Below the pieces are notes generated by a model. The model did no database searches and was not told the origin of the DNA. It saw only the letters and a list, made by a program, of their open reading frames with translations. From NCBI GenBank assembly GCA_036273855.1, contig DASUGU010000024.1, positions 1 through 64,000 of the forward strand: a stretch of 64,000 nucleotides of DNA, written 5' to 3'. Made by a program: the position numbers and the translations under genes. Positions 49,855-59,331 of the stretch are shown piece after piece. The stretch comes from DATEPR01 sp036273855. GTDB taxonomy: Bacteria; Actinomycetota; Actinomycetes; Mycobacteriales; Pseudonocardiaceae. Numbering within the stretch: the stretch's first letter is position 1; each line of letters opens with the position of its first letter.

Positions 49855-51515
49855 TGTCGACCACCTGGGCGGGCTTCGGACAGCTCGCCCTGCTGCTCGT
49901 CGCGCTCGCGGTGTGCCACAAGCCGCTGGGCGACTACATGGCTCGGGTGTTCACCACGACCAGGCACTGGGCGGTCGAACGGTGGATCTACCGCGTGGTC
50001 CGGGTCGACCCGGACTCCGACCAGCGGTGGACCACCTACGCGTACAGCATCCTCGGCTTCTCGTTCGTCGGCGTGATCCTGCTGTACGTGTTCCAGCGCA
50101 CCCAGCAGTGGCTGCCGTTCGCTTCCGGCCATGCGGCCGTCGTGCCGAGCATGGCCTTCAACACGGCCGCGAGCTTCGTGACGAACACGAACTGGCAGTC
50201 CTACGTCCCGGAGACCACGCTCGGTTCGACCGTGCCGATGATCGGGCTGACCGTACAGAACTTCCTGTCGGCCGCCGTCGGCATCGCGATCGCCATCGCC
50301 CTGATCCGCGGCTTCATCCGGGCCAACACCGACCGGCTGGGCAACGCCTGGGTGGACGTCGTGCGCGGCACGGTTCGCATCCTGTTGCCGATCGCGTTCG
50401 TGTCCGCGATCGTCCTGATCGGACTCGGCGTGGTGCAGAGCCTGCATTCCGGCGTCGCGGTGACCGGTCTGGACGGCGCCCACAAGACGCTGACGCTGTA
50501 CCCGGCGGCCAGCGAGGAGTCCATCAAGGAACTGGGCACCAACGGCGGCGGCATCTTCAACGCCAACTCCGCCCACCCGTTCGAGAATCCGAACGGCTGG
50601 TCGGACCTGATCGAGATCTTCCTGATCCTGCTCATCCCGGTCTCCCTGACCCGCACGTTCGGCGTCATGGTGAAGAGCAAGAAGCAGGGCTACACCCTGC
50701 TCGGTGTCATGGCCTTCATCTGGAGCTGCATGCTCGCCGTGATCTGGTGGGCCGAGGCCCACCCGACCGGCCCGGCGGCCCTGCTGGCCGGCGGCGGCAC
50801 CGAGGGCAAGGAAGTGCGGTTCGGCATCCCCGCGTCGGCGCTGTTCGCCAACTCGACGACGAGTACGTCGACCGGTGCGGTCAACGCCATGCACGACAGC
50901 CTGTCCGGCCTGGGCGGCGGTGGTGCGCTGCTCAACATGATGTTCAGCGAGATGACGCCCGGCGGTGTCGGCACCGGCATCTACAGCATTCTGGTGATGG
51001 CCATCATCGCGGTGTTCCTGGCCGGGCTGATGGTCGGCCGCACGCCGGAGTACCTGGGCAAGAAGCTCGGCAAGACCGAGGTGACCATGGCGTCGGTGGC
51101 CATCCTGGCCATGCCGACCGCCGTCCTGGTGCTCACCGGCCTCGCGATCGCCCTACCGTCCACCGGTAGTGCCTTGAACAACACAGGTGAACACGGCTTC
51201 TCCGAGGTGCTCTACGCCTTCACGTCGGCGTCGAACAACAACGGCAGCGCGTTCGCCGGCATCACCGTCACGAGCAACTTCTTCCAGTCCACACTCGGCA
51301 TAGCGATGCTCGTCGGCCGGTTCGTGCCGATCGTCGCCGTGCTCTGCCTGGCCGGTGCGCTGGCCAGACAGAAGAAGGTGGAGCCGACGGCCGGCACGCT
51401 GCCCACCAGCGGACCGCTGTTCGCCACGATGGTGACCTTCTCGATCGTCCTGGTCGCGGCCATCGTGTTCGTCCCCGCCCTCGCTCTCGGTCCCATCGCG
51501 GAGGCAGTGTCATGA
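49854..51515 (+). CDS. kdpA: K+-transporting ATPase potassium-binding subunit KdpA
   Basis: Membrane subunit that binds and conducts K+ in the high-affinity KdpFABC pump. The 553-residue protein has about ten membrane spans and the selectivity-filter-like segments NTAASFVTNTNWQSY, GTNGGGIFNANSAHPFENP and ASNNNGSAFAG. Start ATG 49854 is translationally coupled to kdpF, and its stop overlaps kdpB (ATGA). Confidence 0.97.
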   Translation: MSTTWAGFGQLALLLVALAVCHKPLGDYMARVFTTTRHWAVERWIYRVVRVDPDSDQRWTTYAYSILGFSFVGVILLYVFQRTQQWLPFASGHAAVVPSMAFNTAASFVTNTNWQSYVPETTLGSTVPMIGLTVQNFLSAAVGIAIAIALIRGFIRANTDRLGNAWVDVVRGTVRILLPIAFVSAIVLIGLGVVQSLHSGVAVTGLDGAHKTLTLYPAASEESIKELGTNGGGIFNANSAHPFENPNGWSDLIEIFLILLIPVSLTRTFGVMVKSKKQGYTLLGVMAFIWSCMLAVIWWAEAHPTGPAALLAGGGTEGKEVRFGIPASALFANSTTSTSTGAVNAMHDSLSGLGGGGALLNMMFSEMTPGGVGTGIYSILVMAIIAVFLAGLMVGRTPEYLGKKLGKTEVTMASVAILAMPTAVLVLTGLAIALPSTGSALNNTGEHGFSEVLYAFTSASNNNGSAFAGITVTSNFFQSTLGIAMLVGRFVPIVAVLCLAGALARQKKVEPTAGTLPTSGPLFATMVTFSIVLVAAIVFVPALALGPIAEAVS

Positions 51516-53608
51516 CCATCACCGAGTCGCGCACCCCGGAACTCGAACAGGGCGCGGAACGAACGGGCCCGGGCCGCGTGCACGCCGGCGCCTTCAACCC
51601 GAGGCAGATGCTGACGTCGCTGCCCGACGCCCTGCGCAAGCTCAACCCGCGCGACCAGCTCCGCAACCCCGTGATGATGGTGGTGTGGGTCGGTTCGCTG
51701 CTGTCCACGGTGTTCTGCATCACCGACCCCAGCGTGTTCTCGATCGTCACCGCGATCTGGCTGTGGTTCACGGTGCTGTTCGCCAACCTGGCCGAGGCGG
51801 TCGCCGAGGGCAGGGGCAAGGCGCAGGCGGCGACGCTGCGCAAGTCCAAGCAGGACACCGTGGCCCGCAGGCTCACCAAGAGCGGTGCCGAGGAGCGGGT
51901 GCCGGGCATCGACCTGAAGATCGGTGACCTGGTGGTCGTCGAGGCGGGCGAGGTGATCCCCGGTGACGGCGACGTCGTCGAGGGCATCGCCACCGTCGAC
52001 GAGTCGGCCATCACCGGCGAGTCGGCCCCGGTCATCCGGGAGTCCGGCGGCGACCGGTCCGCGGTCACCGGTGGCACCACCGTGCTGTCCGACCGGATCG
52101 TGGTGCGCGTCTCCACCAAGCCGGGCGAGTCCTTCGTGGACCGGATGATCGCCTTGGTGGAAGGGGCATCACGGCAGAAGACGCCGAACGAGATCGCGCT
52201 GACCATCCTGCTCGCCGTGCTGACCATCATCTTCCTGCTCGCGGTGGTCGCGCTGCAGCCGATGGCCGGCTACGCGGGTCAGCTCCAGTCGGTGATCGTG
52301 CTGACCGCGTTGCTGGTCTGCCTGATCCCCACGACGATCGGCGCGCTGCTGTCCGCGATCGGCATCGCCGGCATGGACCGGTTGGTGCAGCGCAACGTGC
52401 TCGCCATGTCCGGCCGGGCCGTCGAGGCCGCGGGCGACGTCGACACGCTGCTGCTGGACAAGACCGGCACCATCACCTTCGGCAACCGGCGGGCCACCGA
52501 ACTGCTCCCGGTCGGCCGGTCGTCGGTCGAGGAGCTGGCCGTGGCCGCCCGCCTGTCCAGCCTGGCCGACGGCACACCCGAGGGCCGCAGCATCCTCGAC
52601 CTGTGCGCGGAGCGGCACGGGCTGGCGCGCGAGGCCGACGAGGCGGAGAAGTCCGCCGAGTTCGTGCCTTTCACCGCGCAGACCAGGATGAGCGGCATCG
52701 ACCTGCACGGCCGCCAGGTCCGCAAGGGCGCCGGCGCCTCGGTCCGCGAGTGGGTGGCCAGCCAGGGCGGCACCGTGCCGGACGAGGTGACCACCATCGT
52801 CGACGGCATCAGCCAGGACGGCGGCACGCCGCTGGTGGTGGCCGAGGTCGTCGACGGGACCGCGTTGGTGCGCGGGGTGATCCGGCTGTCCGACGTGGTG
52901 AAGCCGGGCATCAAGGAGCGGTTCGCCGAGCTCCGCAAGATGGGCATCCGCACGGTCATGGTCACCGGTGACAACCCGCTGACCGCTAGGGCGATCGCCG
53001 CCGAGGCCGGTGTGGACGACTTCCTGGCCGAGGCGAAGCCGGAAGACAAGATGGCCCTGATCCGCAAGGAGCAGGAGGGCGGCAAGCTCGTCGCGATGAC
53101 CGGTGACGGCACCAACGACGCGCCCGCACTCGCCCAGGCCGACGTCGGTGTCGCGATGAACACCGGGACCATGGCGGCCAAGGAGGCCGGCAACATGGTC
53201 GACCTCGACTCGGACCCGACGAAGCTGATCGAGGTCGTGGAGATCGGCAAGCAGTTGCTGATCACCCGTGGCGCGCTGACCACGTTCAGCATCGCCAACG
53301 ACATCGCGAAGTACTTCGCGATCCTGCCGGCCATGTTCGGCGCGGTGTACCCCGGACTGCAGAAGCTGAACATCCTGCACCTGGCCACACCGCAGTCGGC
53401 CATCCTGTCCGCCGTCATCTTCAACGCGCTGATCATCGTCGTGCTGATCCCGCTCGCCCTGCGAGGTGTCCGGTACCGGCCGTCCAACGCGCTGAACCTG
53501 TTGCGGCGCAACCTGTTGATCTATGGCGCTGGTGGTGTGGTGGTGCCGTTCCTCGGCATCTGGGTGATCGACCTGATCATCCGCCACATCCCGGGAATTG
53601 GTGGTTGA
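51512..53608 (+). CDS. kdpB: K+-transporting ATPase ATP-binding subunit KdpB
   Basis: P-type ATPase subunit of KdpFABC. The phosphorylated Asp316 lies in DKTGTITFGN. The A-domain TGES motif (ITGESAPV), the MTGDGTNDAPALAQADVGVAMN hinge and the NLAEAVAEGRGKAQA block near the N-terminus are typical. It has 698 residues. It starts inside the kdpA stop and is followed 3 bp later by kdpC. Confidence 0.97.
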   Translation: MTITESRTPELEQGAERTGPGRVHAGAFNPRQMLTSLPDALRKLNPRDQLRNPVMMVVWVGSLLSTVFCITDPSVFSIVTAIWLWFTVLFANLAEAVAEGRGKAQAATLRKSKQDTVARRLTKSGAEERVPGIDLKIGDLVVVEAGEVIPGDGDVVEGIATVDESAITGESAPVIRESGGDRSAVTGGTTVLSDRIVVRVSTKPGESFVDRMIALVEGASRQKTPNEIALTILLAVLTIIFLLAVVALQPMAGYAGQLQSVIVLTALLVCLIPTTIGALLSAIGIAGMDRLVQRNVLAMSGRAVEAAGDVDTLLLDKTGTITFGNRRATELLPVGRSSVEELAVAARLSSLADGTPEGRSILDLCAERHGLAREADEAEKSAEFVPFTAQTRMSGIDLHGRQVRKGAGASVREWVASQGGTVPDEVTTIVDGISQDGGTPLVVAEVVDGTALVRGVIRLSDVVKPGIKERFAELRKMGIRTVMVTGDNPLTARAIAAEAGVDDFLAEAKPEDKMALIRKEQEGGKLVAMTGDGTNDAPALAQADVGVAMNTGTMAAKEAGNMVDLDSDPTKLIEVVEIGKQLLITRGALTTFSIANDIAKYFAILPAMFGAVYPGLQKLNILHLATPQSAILSAVIFNALIIVVLIPLALRGVRYRPSNALNLLRRNLLIYGAGGVVVPFLGIWVIDLIIRHIPGIGG

Positions 53609-53611
53609 GAG

Positions 53612-54280
53612 ATGCGCAACTCCGGAGTGTTCCGGCAGATGTGGGCCGGTCTGCGGATCCTGATCGTGCTCACGGTCATCACCGGCATCGTGTACCCGCT
53701 CGGGGTATGGGCGGTGTCCAGGGTGCCCGGCCTGCAGAGCCGGGCCGAGGGCTCGATCGTCGACTACCAGGGCCATCCGGTCGGGTCCAGCCTGATCGGG
53801 GTCAACCCGATCGACCCGAACGCCAAGAAGGACCCGACCGACGACCGCTACTTCCACACCCGGCCCTCGGCCACCGCGGACGACGCCAGCTCGGTCGACA
53901 AGACCAAGCTGGGCCTGGGCAGCAACGACCCGTCGTTCTCGCTGGGCTCCAACGAGTCCCAGGTGAGCGAGGTACTGCAGGCGCAGATCGCGGCGCGCAA
54001 GCAGATCATCGCCACCCGGGAGGGAGTGAGCCCGAACCAGGTTCCGGCCGACGCGGTTACCGAGTCGGCGTCCGGTCTGGACCCGGACATCAGCCCGGAC
54101 TACGCCCAGCTCCAGGTGGCCAGGGTGGCGCGGGTGAACAACCTGCCGGTGGCGCGGGTGCGCCAGATCGTGCAGGCGAACACCAGCGGCCGGGCGATCG
54201 GCATTCTGGGTGAGCCGGTGGTGAACGTCCAGGCGCTCAACATCGCGGTCGCCGAGGCCGTCGCGACACACACCGGATAG
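53612..54280 (+). CDS. kdpC: K+-transporting ATPase subunit KdpC
   Basis: Single-span subunit needed for KdpFABC assembly and ATP affinity. The N-terminal membrane helix (LRILIVLTVITGIVYPLGVWAVS) is followed by the KdpC domain, with YFHTRPSAT and DPDISPDYAQLQVARVARV, and NVQALN near the end. It has 222 residues. kdpD follows by 12 bp, so sensor and pump genes are one transcription unit. Confidence 0.95.
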   Translation: MRNSGVFRQMWAGLRILIVLTVITGIVYPLGVWAVSRVPGLQSRAEGSIVDYQGHPVGSSLIGVNPIDPNAKKDPTDDRYFHTRPSATADDASSVDKTKLGLGSNDPSFSLGSNESQVSEVLQAQIAARKQIIATREGVSPNQVPADAVTESASGLDPDISPDYAQLQVARVARVNNLPVARVRQIVQANTSGRAIGILGEPVVNVQALNIAVAEAVATHTG

Positions 54281-54292
54281 CGGTGAGTTCGG

Positions 54293-56941
54293 GTGGATGA
54301 ATCGGATCTGGCGCAGACTGAGCGGGTGGATGCCGCCGATCTGACCGGGACCGGGGCTGGTGCGCACGCGCACCGGCCCCGGCGCGGTGAGCTGCGCATC
54401 TATCTGGGCGCCGCGCCCGGCGTCGGCAAGACGTTCGCGATGCTCGGCGAGGCCCGGCGCAGGGCGGAACGCGGCGCCGACGTCGTCGTGGGATTCGTCG
54501 AGACCCACGGCCGGGAGAAGACCGCCGAACTGCTGTCCGGCCTGGAGGTAGTCCCGCGCCAGCAGATGACCCACCGGGGCCACGACTTCACCGAGATGCA
54601 CACCGAGGCGATCCTGGCCCGCAAGCCGGAGGTCGCCGTCGTCGACGAACTGGCCCACACCAACGTGCCCGGTTCGCACAACCCGAAACGGTGGCAGGAC
54701 GTCGACGAACTGCTCGCCGCCGGGATCGACGTGCTGTCCACGGTGAACGTGCAGCACCTGGAGAGCCTCAACGACGTCGTGCAGCGGATCACCGGCGTGC
54801 CGCAGCAGGAGACCGTGCCGGACGAGGTGGTGCGCAAGGCCGAGCAGATCGAACTGGTGGACATCACGCCGGAGGCGCTGCGCAGGCGGCTGGCGCACGG
54901 CAACGTCTACCCGGCCAACCGGATCGATGCCGCGCTGGGCAACTACTTCCGGGTCGGCAACCTCACGGCGCTGCGCGAACTGGCGCTGCTGTGGGTGGCC
55001 GACCAGGTGGACGTCGCGCTCCAGCGGTACCGCGCCGAGCAGCAGATCACCGACACCTGGGAGACCAGGGAACGGGTGGTCGTGTCGATCACCGCGGGAC
55101 CGGAGAGCGAGACGCTGATCCGGCGGGCCCGGCGGATCGCCAACCGGGCGGGCGCCGAACTGATGGTGGTGCACGTACTGCGCGGTGACGGCCTGGCCGG
55201 CGCGCCGGTCGACGCGGTGGCCCGGTACCGGCGGCTCACCGAGGACGTCGGCGCCACCTTCCACACCGTGGTCGGCGACGACGTGCCCAGCGCGCTGCTC
55301 GCGTTCGCCCGAGGGGTGAACGCCACGCAGTTGGTGATCGGCACGTCCCGGCGGCCGCGGCTGGCCCGGCTGCTGGACGAGGGCATCGGCGCGACCGTGG
55401 TCCGAGGGTCCGGGTCGATCGACGTCCACATGGTGACCCACAGCGAGGCCGCGCACGGGGTGCGGGTGCGGTTGGAGCGCAGCCCACTCGCGGTGCGGCG
55501 CAAGCTGTACGGCTGGCTGCTGGCCGTGCTGTTGCCCGGTGTGGTGACCGTGGGCGGGATCGTGCTGCACAACACGTTCGACATCTCCACGAACGCGGCG
55601 GGCTTCGTCCTCGCGTCGGTGGCGGTGGCACTGGTCGGCAGTCTCGGGCCCGCACTGTTCTCCGCGTTGGCCGGAGCGATACTGCTCAACTATTTCTTCG
55701 TCCCGCCGGTCCACACACTGAACATCACAGCGCCCGAGAATTTGGTGACGCTCATCACCATGGTGGTCGTCGCGGTGCTGGTCGCCGTGGTGGTGGACCG
55801 CGCGGCCCGGCGGGCCGCCCAGGCCGCCCAGGCCCGCACCGAGGCGGCGCTGCTGGCCTCCTACGCCCGCACCGTGCTCACCCACCCGATGCCGCTGGTT
55901 CGGCTGCTCACCCAGGTCCAGGAGAACTTCGGCCTCAACTCGGTCGCCCTGCTGGAACGGGACGGCGCCGGCTGGCAGCGGGTGGCCTGCGTCGGACCGC
56001 GACCGTGCGACGAACCGGACGAGGCCGACGTCGACGTCCCGGTCACCCCCGACGTGCACCTGGCCATCCGCGGCCGCGCCCTGCCGGCCACCGACCAGCA
56101 GGCCCTGGAGGCGGCCGCCGGCCAGGCGCTGCTGGCCCTGCGGCAGCAGCGGATGAGCGCCCAGGCCGAGGCCGCCCGGCGCAAGGCCGAGACCACCGAA
56201 CTGCGCACCGCGCTGCTGTCCGCCGTCGGCCACGACCTGCGTACCCCGCTGACGTCGATCAAGGCCGCGATCGGCAGCCTGCGCGACCCCGAACTGCACC
56301 TGTCCGACCAGGACACCGGGGAACTGCTGGCCACCGTCGAGGAGTCGGCCGACCGGCTGGCCGGACTGGTGGACAACCTGCTCGACTCGTCCCGCCTGGC
56401 CACCGGTGCCGTGGAGCCCAAACTCCGCCCGGTCGGCTACGACGAGGTGGTCGCCCTGGCCCTGTCCGGCATCGACGACCGGCGGCTGGTGGAGATCGAC
56501 GTGGACGAGTACCTGCCCGCCGTCCTGGCCGACGCCGGTCTCCTGGAACGGGTGGTGGCCAACGTCGTGGACAACGCCTTGCGGCACGGCGCCCGCCACC
56601 GCCCCCGCAACAGTGCCGATCCCGCGGTCGCGGTGCGCGCCAGCGCCTACGGCGGCCAGGTCGAACTCCGCGTCGTCGACCACGGCAAGGGCCTGCCCAA
56701 GGGCTCGGACACGGCGGTGTTCGCGCCGTTCCAGCGCCTCGGCGACCGCGACGCGACCACGGGCGTCGGCCTGGGTCTCTCGGTCGCCAAGGGGTTCACG
56801 GAGGCGATGGGTGGGACGATTCGCGCCGAGGACACGCCCGGCGGCGGGCTCACCGTGGTGATCTCACTACCGGCGTCGGCGAAGGAGGACACCGATGGGG
56901 CCGAACGACAGGTCGGCCACCAGAGTGCTGGTGGTCGATGA
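54293..56941 (+). CDS. kdpD: Sensor histidine kinase KdpD
   Basis: Osmo- and K+-responsive kinase controlling kdp. Domains run as follows: KdpD sensor domain (about 30-240) with Walker A GAAPGVGKT at 39-47; a universal-stress-protein-like domain (about 260-380); four membrane spans (about 405-505); a GAF-like region; HisKA with phosphorylated His647 in GHDLRTPLTSIK; and the HATPase domain (NVVDNALRHGA, GVGLGLSVAKGF). It has 882 residues. GTG 54293 is the start. The last 47 bases overlap kdpE. Confidence 0.96.
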   Translation: MDESDLAQTERVDAADLTGTGAGAHAHRPRRGELRIYLGAAPGVGKTFAMLGEARRRAERGADVVVGFVETHGREKTAELLSGLEVVPRQQMTHRGHDFTEMHTEAILARKPEVAVVDELAHTNVPGSHNPKRWQDVDELLAAGIDVLSTVNVQHLESLNDVVQRITGVPQQETVPDEVVRKAEQIELVDITPEALRRRLAHGNVYPANRIDAALGNYFRVGNLTALRELALLWVADQVDVALQRYRAEQQITDTWETRERVVVSITAGPESETLIRRARRIANRAGAELMVVHVLRGDGLAGAPVDAVARYRRLTEDVGATFHTVVGDDVPSALLAFARGVNATQLVIGTSRRPRLARLLDEGIGATVVRGSGSIDVHMVTHSEAAHGVRVRLERSPLAVRRKLYGWLLAVLLPGVVTVGGIVLHNTFDISTNAAGFVLASVAVALVGSLGPALFSALAGAILLNYFFVPPVHTLNITAPENLVTLITMVVVAVLVAVVVDRAARRAAQAAQARTEAALLASYARTVLTHPMPLVRLLTQVQENFGLNSVALLERDGAGWQRVACVGPRPCDEPDEADVDVPVTPDVHLAIRGRALPATDQQALEAAAGQALLALRQQRMSAQAEAARRKAETTELRTALLSAVGHDLRTPLTSIKAAIGSLRDPELHLSDQDTGELLATVEESADRLAGLVDNLLDSSRLATGAVEPKLRPVGYDEVVALALSGIDDRRLVEIDVDEYLPAVLADAGLLERVVANVVDNALRHGARHRPRNSADPAVAVRASAYGGQVELRVVDHGKGLPKGSDTAVFAPFQRLGDRDATTGVGLGLSVAKGFTEAMGGTIRAEDTPGGGLTVVISLPASAKEDTDGAERQVGHQSAGGR

Positions 56942-57599
56942 CGAACCCCAGATCGTGCGTGCCCTGCGGATCAACCTGGCGGCCCGCGGCTACCACGTCC
57001 TGACCGCCCACGACGGCACCGCCGCGCTGCGCGCCGCCGTCGACGGCAAGCCGGACGTCGTCGTCCTCGACCTGGGCCTGCCCGACCTGGACGGCACCGA
57101 GGTCATCGCCGGCCTGCGCGGCTGGTCCACGGTGCCGATCATCGTGTTGTCCGCCCGCTCCGACTCGCACGACAAGGTCCAGGCCCTCGACGCCGGCGCC
57201 GACGACTACGTGACGAAACCGTTCGGCATGGACGAACTCCTGGCCCGGCTGCGGGCCGCCGTGCGGCGCGCCACGACATCGGCGGGCGACGGCGAGGAGG
57301 CCGTCGTGGAGACCGATTCGTTCACCGTGGACCTGGTGGCCAAGAAGGTCCGCAAGGACGGCCAGGAGGTCCACCTCACGCCCACCGAGTGGGGCGTGCT
57401 GGAGGTGCTGGTCCGCAACCGGGGCCGGCTGGTCGCCCAGAAGCAGCTGCTGCAGGACGTCTGGGGCCCGGCCTATGCCACGGAGTCCCACTACCTGCGC
57501 GTCTACCTGGCCCAGTTGCGCCGCAAGCTGGAACGCGAACCGGCCCACCCCAAGCACCTGCTCACCGAACCCGGCATGGGCTACCGCTTCGAGATCTAG
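56895..57599 (+). CDS. kdpE: OmpR-family response regulator KdpE
   Basis: DNA-binding partner of KdpD. The receiver domain has Asp59 in VVVLDLGLPDLDG and the Lys of VTKPFG. The C-terminal winged helix includes LTPTEWGVLEVLVRNRGRLV and SHYLRVYLAQLRRKLE. It has 234 residues. ATG 56895 has AAGGAGG upstream and lies inside kdpD, so the pair is coupled. Its 3' end overlaps the convergent Thr/Pro-rich gene by 4 bp. Confidence 0.96.
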   Translation: MGPNDRSATRVLVVDDEPQIVRALRINLAARGYHVLTAHDGTAALRAAVDGKPDVVVLDLGLPDLDGTEVIAGLRGWSTVPIIVLSARSDSHDKVQALDAGADDYVTKPFGMDELLARLRAAVRRATTSAGDGEEAVVETDSFTVDLVAKKVRKDGQEVHLTPTEWGVLEVLVRNRGRLVAQKQLLQDVWGPAYATESHYLRVYLAQLRRKLEREPAHPKHLLTEPGMGYRFEI

Positions 57600-58084
57600 G
57601 ACCCCGACATCGGGTTCGTCGGCGGCGTCGGGTCGGTTGGGGGCGTCGGGTCGGTCGGGGGCGGATCCGTCGGCGGCGTGGTCGTGTGCGTCGGCGGTGA
57701 GGTGTGCGTCGGCGGGCGGGTGTGGGTCGGTGGCCGCGTCGTCGTGGTGGTCGTCGGCTGCGGCCTGAAGGTGAAGTGGTGCGTCGTGGTCGGTGGTGTG
57801 GTGGTCGTCGTCGTGGGCTTCGTCGTCGTGGTCGTCGGCTTGGGCGTGGTCGTGCTGTCACTCGGGAGCAGGTTGATCGGGGCGCCGCCGCCGGTCTGCG
57901 GCTGCACTATCGGGTTCTGCTGTGGCGGCGGGGTGGCGCTGGACGTCGCGGAGACCGTGGCGACGGTGGCCAGGACGGTCGCGAGCACGACACCCGACCC
58001 GGCCAGGATGACCAGCGATCGGCGTCTGGAGAGGTCGTCGCCGGGCGGCGTGGTCTCCTCGGGCCCCTCGATGGGTTCAGTCAC
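57596..58084 (-). CDS. Thr/Pro-rich membrane-anchored surface protein
   Basis: A 162-residue protein of unknown function. The short cytoplasmic N-terminus (EPIEGPEETTPPGDDLSRRR) is followed by one hydrophobic segment (SLVILAGSGVVLATVLATVATV). The rest is extracellular low complexity: runs of Thr, TKPTTTTTT, then PPTHTRPPTHTSPPTHT and PPTDPTPPTDPTPPT. Such stems are often O-mannosylated wall spacers. ATG 58084 is preceded by GGAGAG. It lies downstream of the CAP-domain gene, which has a similar Thr-rich stem, and may be its partner. Confidence 0.7.
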   Translation of the reverse strand: MTEPIEGPEETTPPGDDLSRRRSLVILAGSGVVLATVLATVATVSATSSATPPPQQNPIVQPQTGGGAPINLLPSDSTTTPKPTTTTTKPTTTTTTPPTTTHHFTFRPQPTTTTTTRPPTHTRPPTHTSPPTHTTTPPTDPPPTDPTPPTDPTPPTNPMSGS

Positions 58085-58102
58085 AGCACTCTCTCCTGGG
58101 TG

Positions 58103-58133
58103 ACACTGGGCAAGGCGAGTGGGGTGCCAGTGT
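58103..58133. terminator. Hairpin between the CAP-domain gene and the Thr/Pro-rich gene
   Basis: acactgg (58103-58109) pairs with ccagtgt (58127-58133), a 7-bp stem. It lies downstream of the CAP gene on the minus strand and could act as terminator or attenuator. Confidence 0.45.
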
Positions 58134-58150
58134 GCCCTACTCGTTGTTGA

Positions 58151-58861
58151 TCAGTAACCGAAGTCCTGGGTCCAGTACCAGCCGTTCGTGTTCAGGCCGA
58201 TCCCGATCGCGGTGAACTGGCAGTTCAGGATGTTGGCCCGGTGCCCGGACGAGTTCATCCAGTCGGTCATGACCTGCTGGGCGCTGGTCTGGCCCTCCGC
58301 GATGTTCTCGCCGCCCGGCGTGGGGTATCCGGCGGCCTTCTCGCGGGCGTCGAACGTCACGCCCGACGGCGTGGTGTGGTCGAAGTAGTGGTTGGCCGAC
58401 ATGTCGTCGCTGTGGCCCTGGGCCGCCTGGGTCAGCCGGGGGTCGTTCTTCAGGGCCGCGCAGCCTGCCTGCGCCCTGGCCTGGTTGACGAGTGTGAAGA
58501 CCTGGTCCTGCTGGGTGGTCGCCGGAGTCGTGGTGGTGCGTGCCGTGGTGCTGGTGGCCGGCGGCCGTGCCGTGGTGGTGGTGCTGGGTGCCGTGGTCGT
58601 GGTGCTCGTCGGTCTCGGGGTGGATCGGTGGGATCTCGCGTTCGAGTGGTCGATGGTGCCGCTGAGGGCCTCGTGGTCGCCGGCCGGGGCCGTCGTGGTC
58701 ACCACCAGCCCCGCCGGCTCGAAATCGGCCGTGTCGGCGAGTGCGCCGCCACCGGGGGACAACGCAGTGGCAAAAGCCGTGCCACCCACAGTGACGGCGC
58801 CCAGTAACGCCGCGACCAGAGTCACCCGGACGGACGCGTTATCGCGCCGTGATCCGCTCAC
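58151..58861 (-). CDS. Secreted CAP-domain (SCP/PR-1-like) protein
   Basis: Exported protein with an N-terminal signal segment (VRVTLVAALLGAVTVGGTAFATALS) and a Thr/Ser/Pro-rich stem (about residues 65-115, STTTTAPSTTTTARPP). The C-terminal CAP domain starts at FTLVNQARAQAGCAALKNDP and includes HSDDMSANHYFDHTTPSG and ENIAEG, then SSGHRANILNCQFTAIGIG, with the His/Glu cavity residues. The function of bacterial CAP proteins is largely unknown. GTG 58861 gives 236 residues. ATG 58882 is an alternative start. Confidence 0.88.
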   Translation of the reverse strand: MSGSRRDNASVRVTLVAALLGAVTVGGTAFATALSPGGGALADTADFEPAGLVVTTTAPAGDHEALSGTIDHSNARSHRSTPRPTSTTTTAPSTTTTARPPATSTTARTTTTPATTQQDQVFTLVNQARAQAGCAALKNDPRLTQAAQGHSDDMSANHYFDHTTPSGVTFDAREKAAGYPTPGGENIAEGQTSAQQVMTDWMNSSGHRANILNCQFTAIGIGLNTNGWYWTQDFGY

Positions 58862-58940
58862 GGTCGGGCACCGTACCACCATCGGGGGCCACCGACCGGG
58901 GGAGAAATGGAGGCTATCGGCGACCGGGCAGGATGGTGCG

Positions 58941-59219
58941 GTGACATCGCACGTGCGCCTGACGGCCTGGGTGCACGGCTACGTGCAGGGGGTCGGATTC
59001 CGCTGGTGGACCCGCGCCCGCGCGCTGGAGCTGGGCCTGGTCGGCACCGCGGCCAACCTGGCCGACGGCCGCGTCGAGGTCGTCGCCGAAGGGCCGAAGG
59101 ACGCCTGTGAGAGTCTGTTGACTCTGCTCCGCTCGCCGGGCACCCCCGGCCGGGTGACCACCGTGGTGGAGCGCTGGGGTGAGCCGCGCGGCGGCCTGAC
59201 GGGGTTTCGGGAGCGGTGA
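58941..59219 (+). CDS. acyP: Acylphosphatase
   Basis: Small enzyme hydrolysing carboxyl-phosphate bonds. The 92-residue protein has the signature VHGYVQGVGFRWWTRARA with catalytic Arg21 and a second active-site residue, Asn39, in GTAANLADGRVEVVAEG. GTG 58941 begins MTSHVRLTAW. The position between mutM and smc is the same as Rv2922A in M. tuberculosis, with kdp and others inserted here. Confidence 0.95.
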   Translation: MTSHVRLTAWVHGYVQGVGFRWWTRARALELGLVGTAANLADGRVEVVAEGPKDACESLLTLLRSPGTPGRVTTVVERWGEPRGGLTGFRER

Positions 59220-59331
59220 GCGGGTACCCCCACAGCTGGGTCCGGCGTGACGAAGCGCGTCGCCTCCCACTGTTGACCAGGTCGGACCGGTACCCTCGTT
59301 CGGACGGATTGCTGGGAGGGGCCACGCGCGT

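Noticed and set aside
52169..56683. 1504-codon minus-strand frame across kdpB, kdpC and kdpD
   Set aside because: It is an antisense frame to three unambiguous genes, with low-complexity composition and no recognisable domain.
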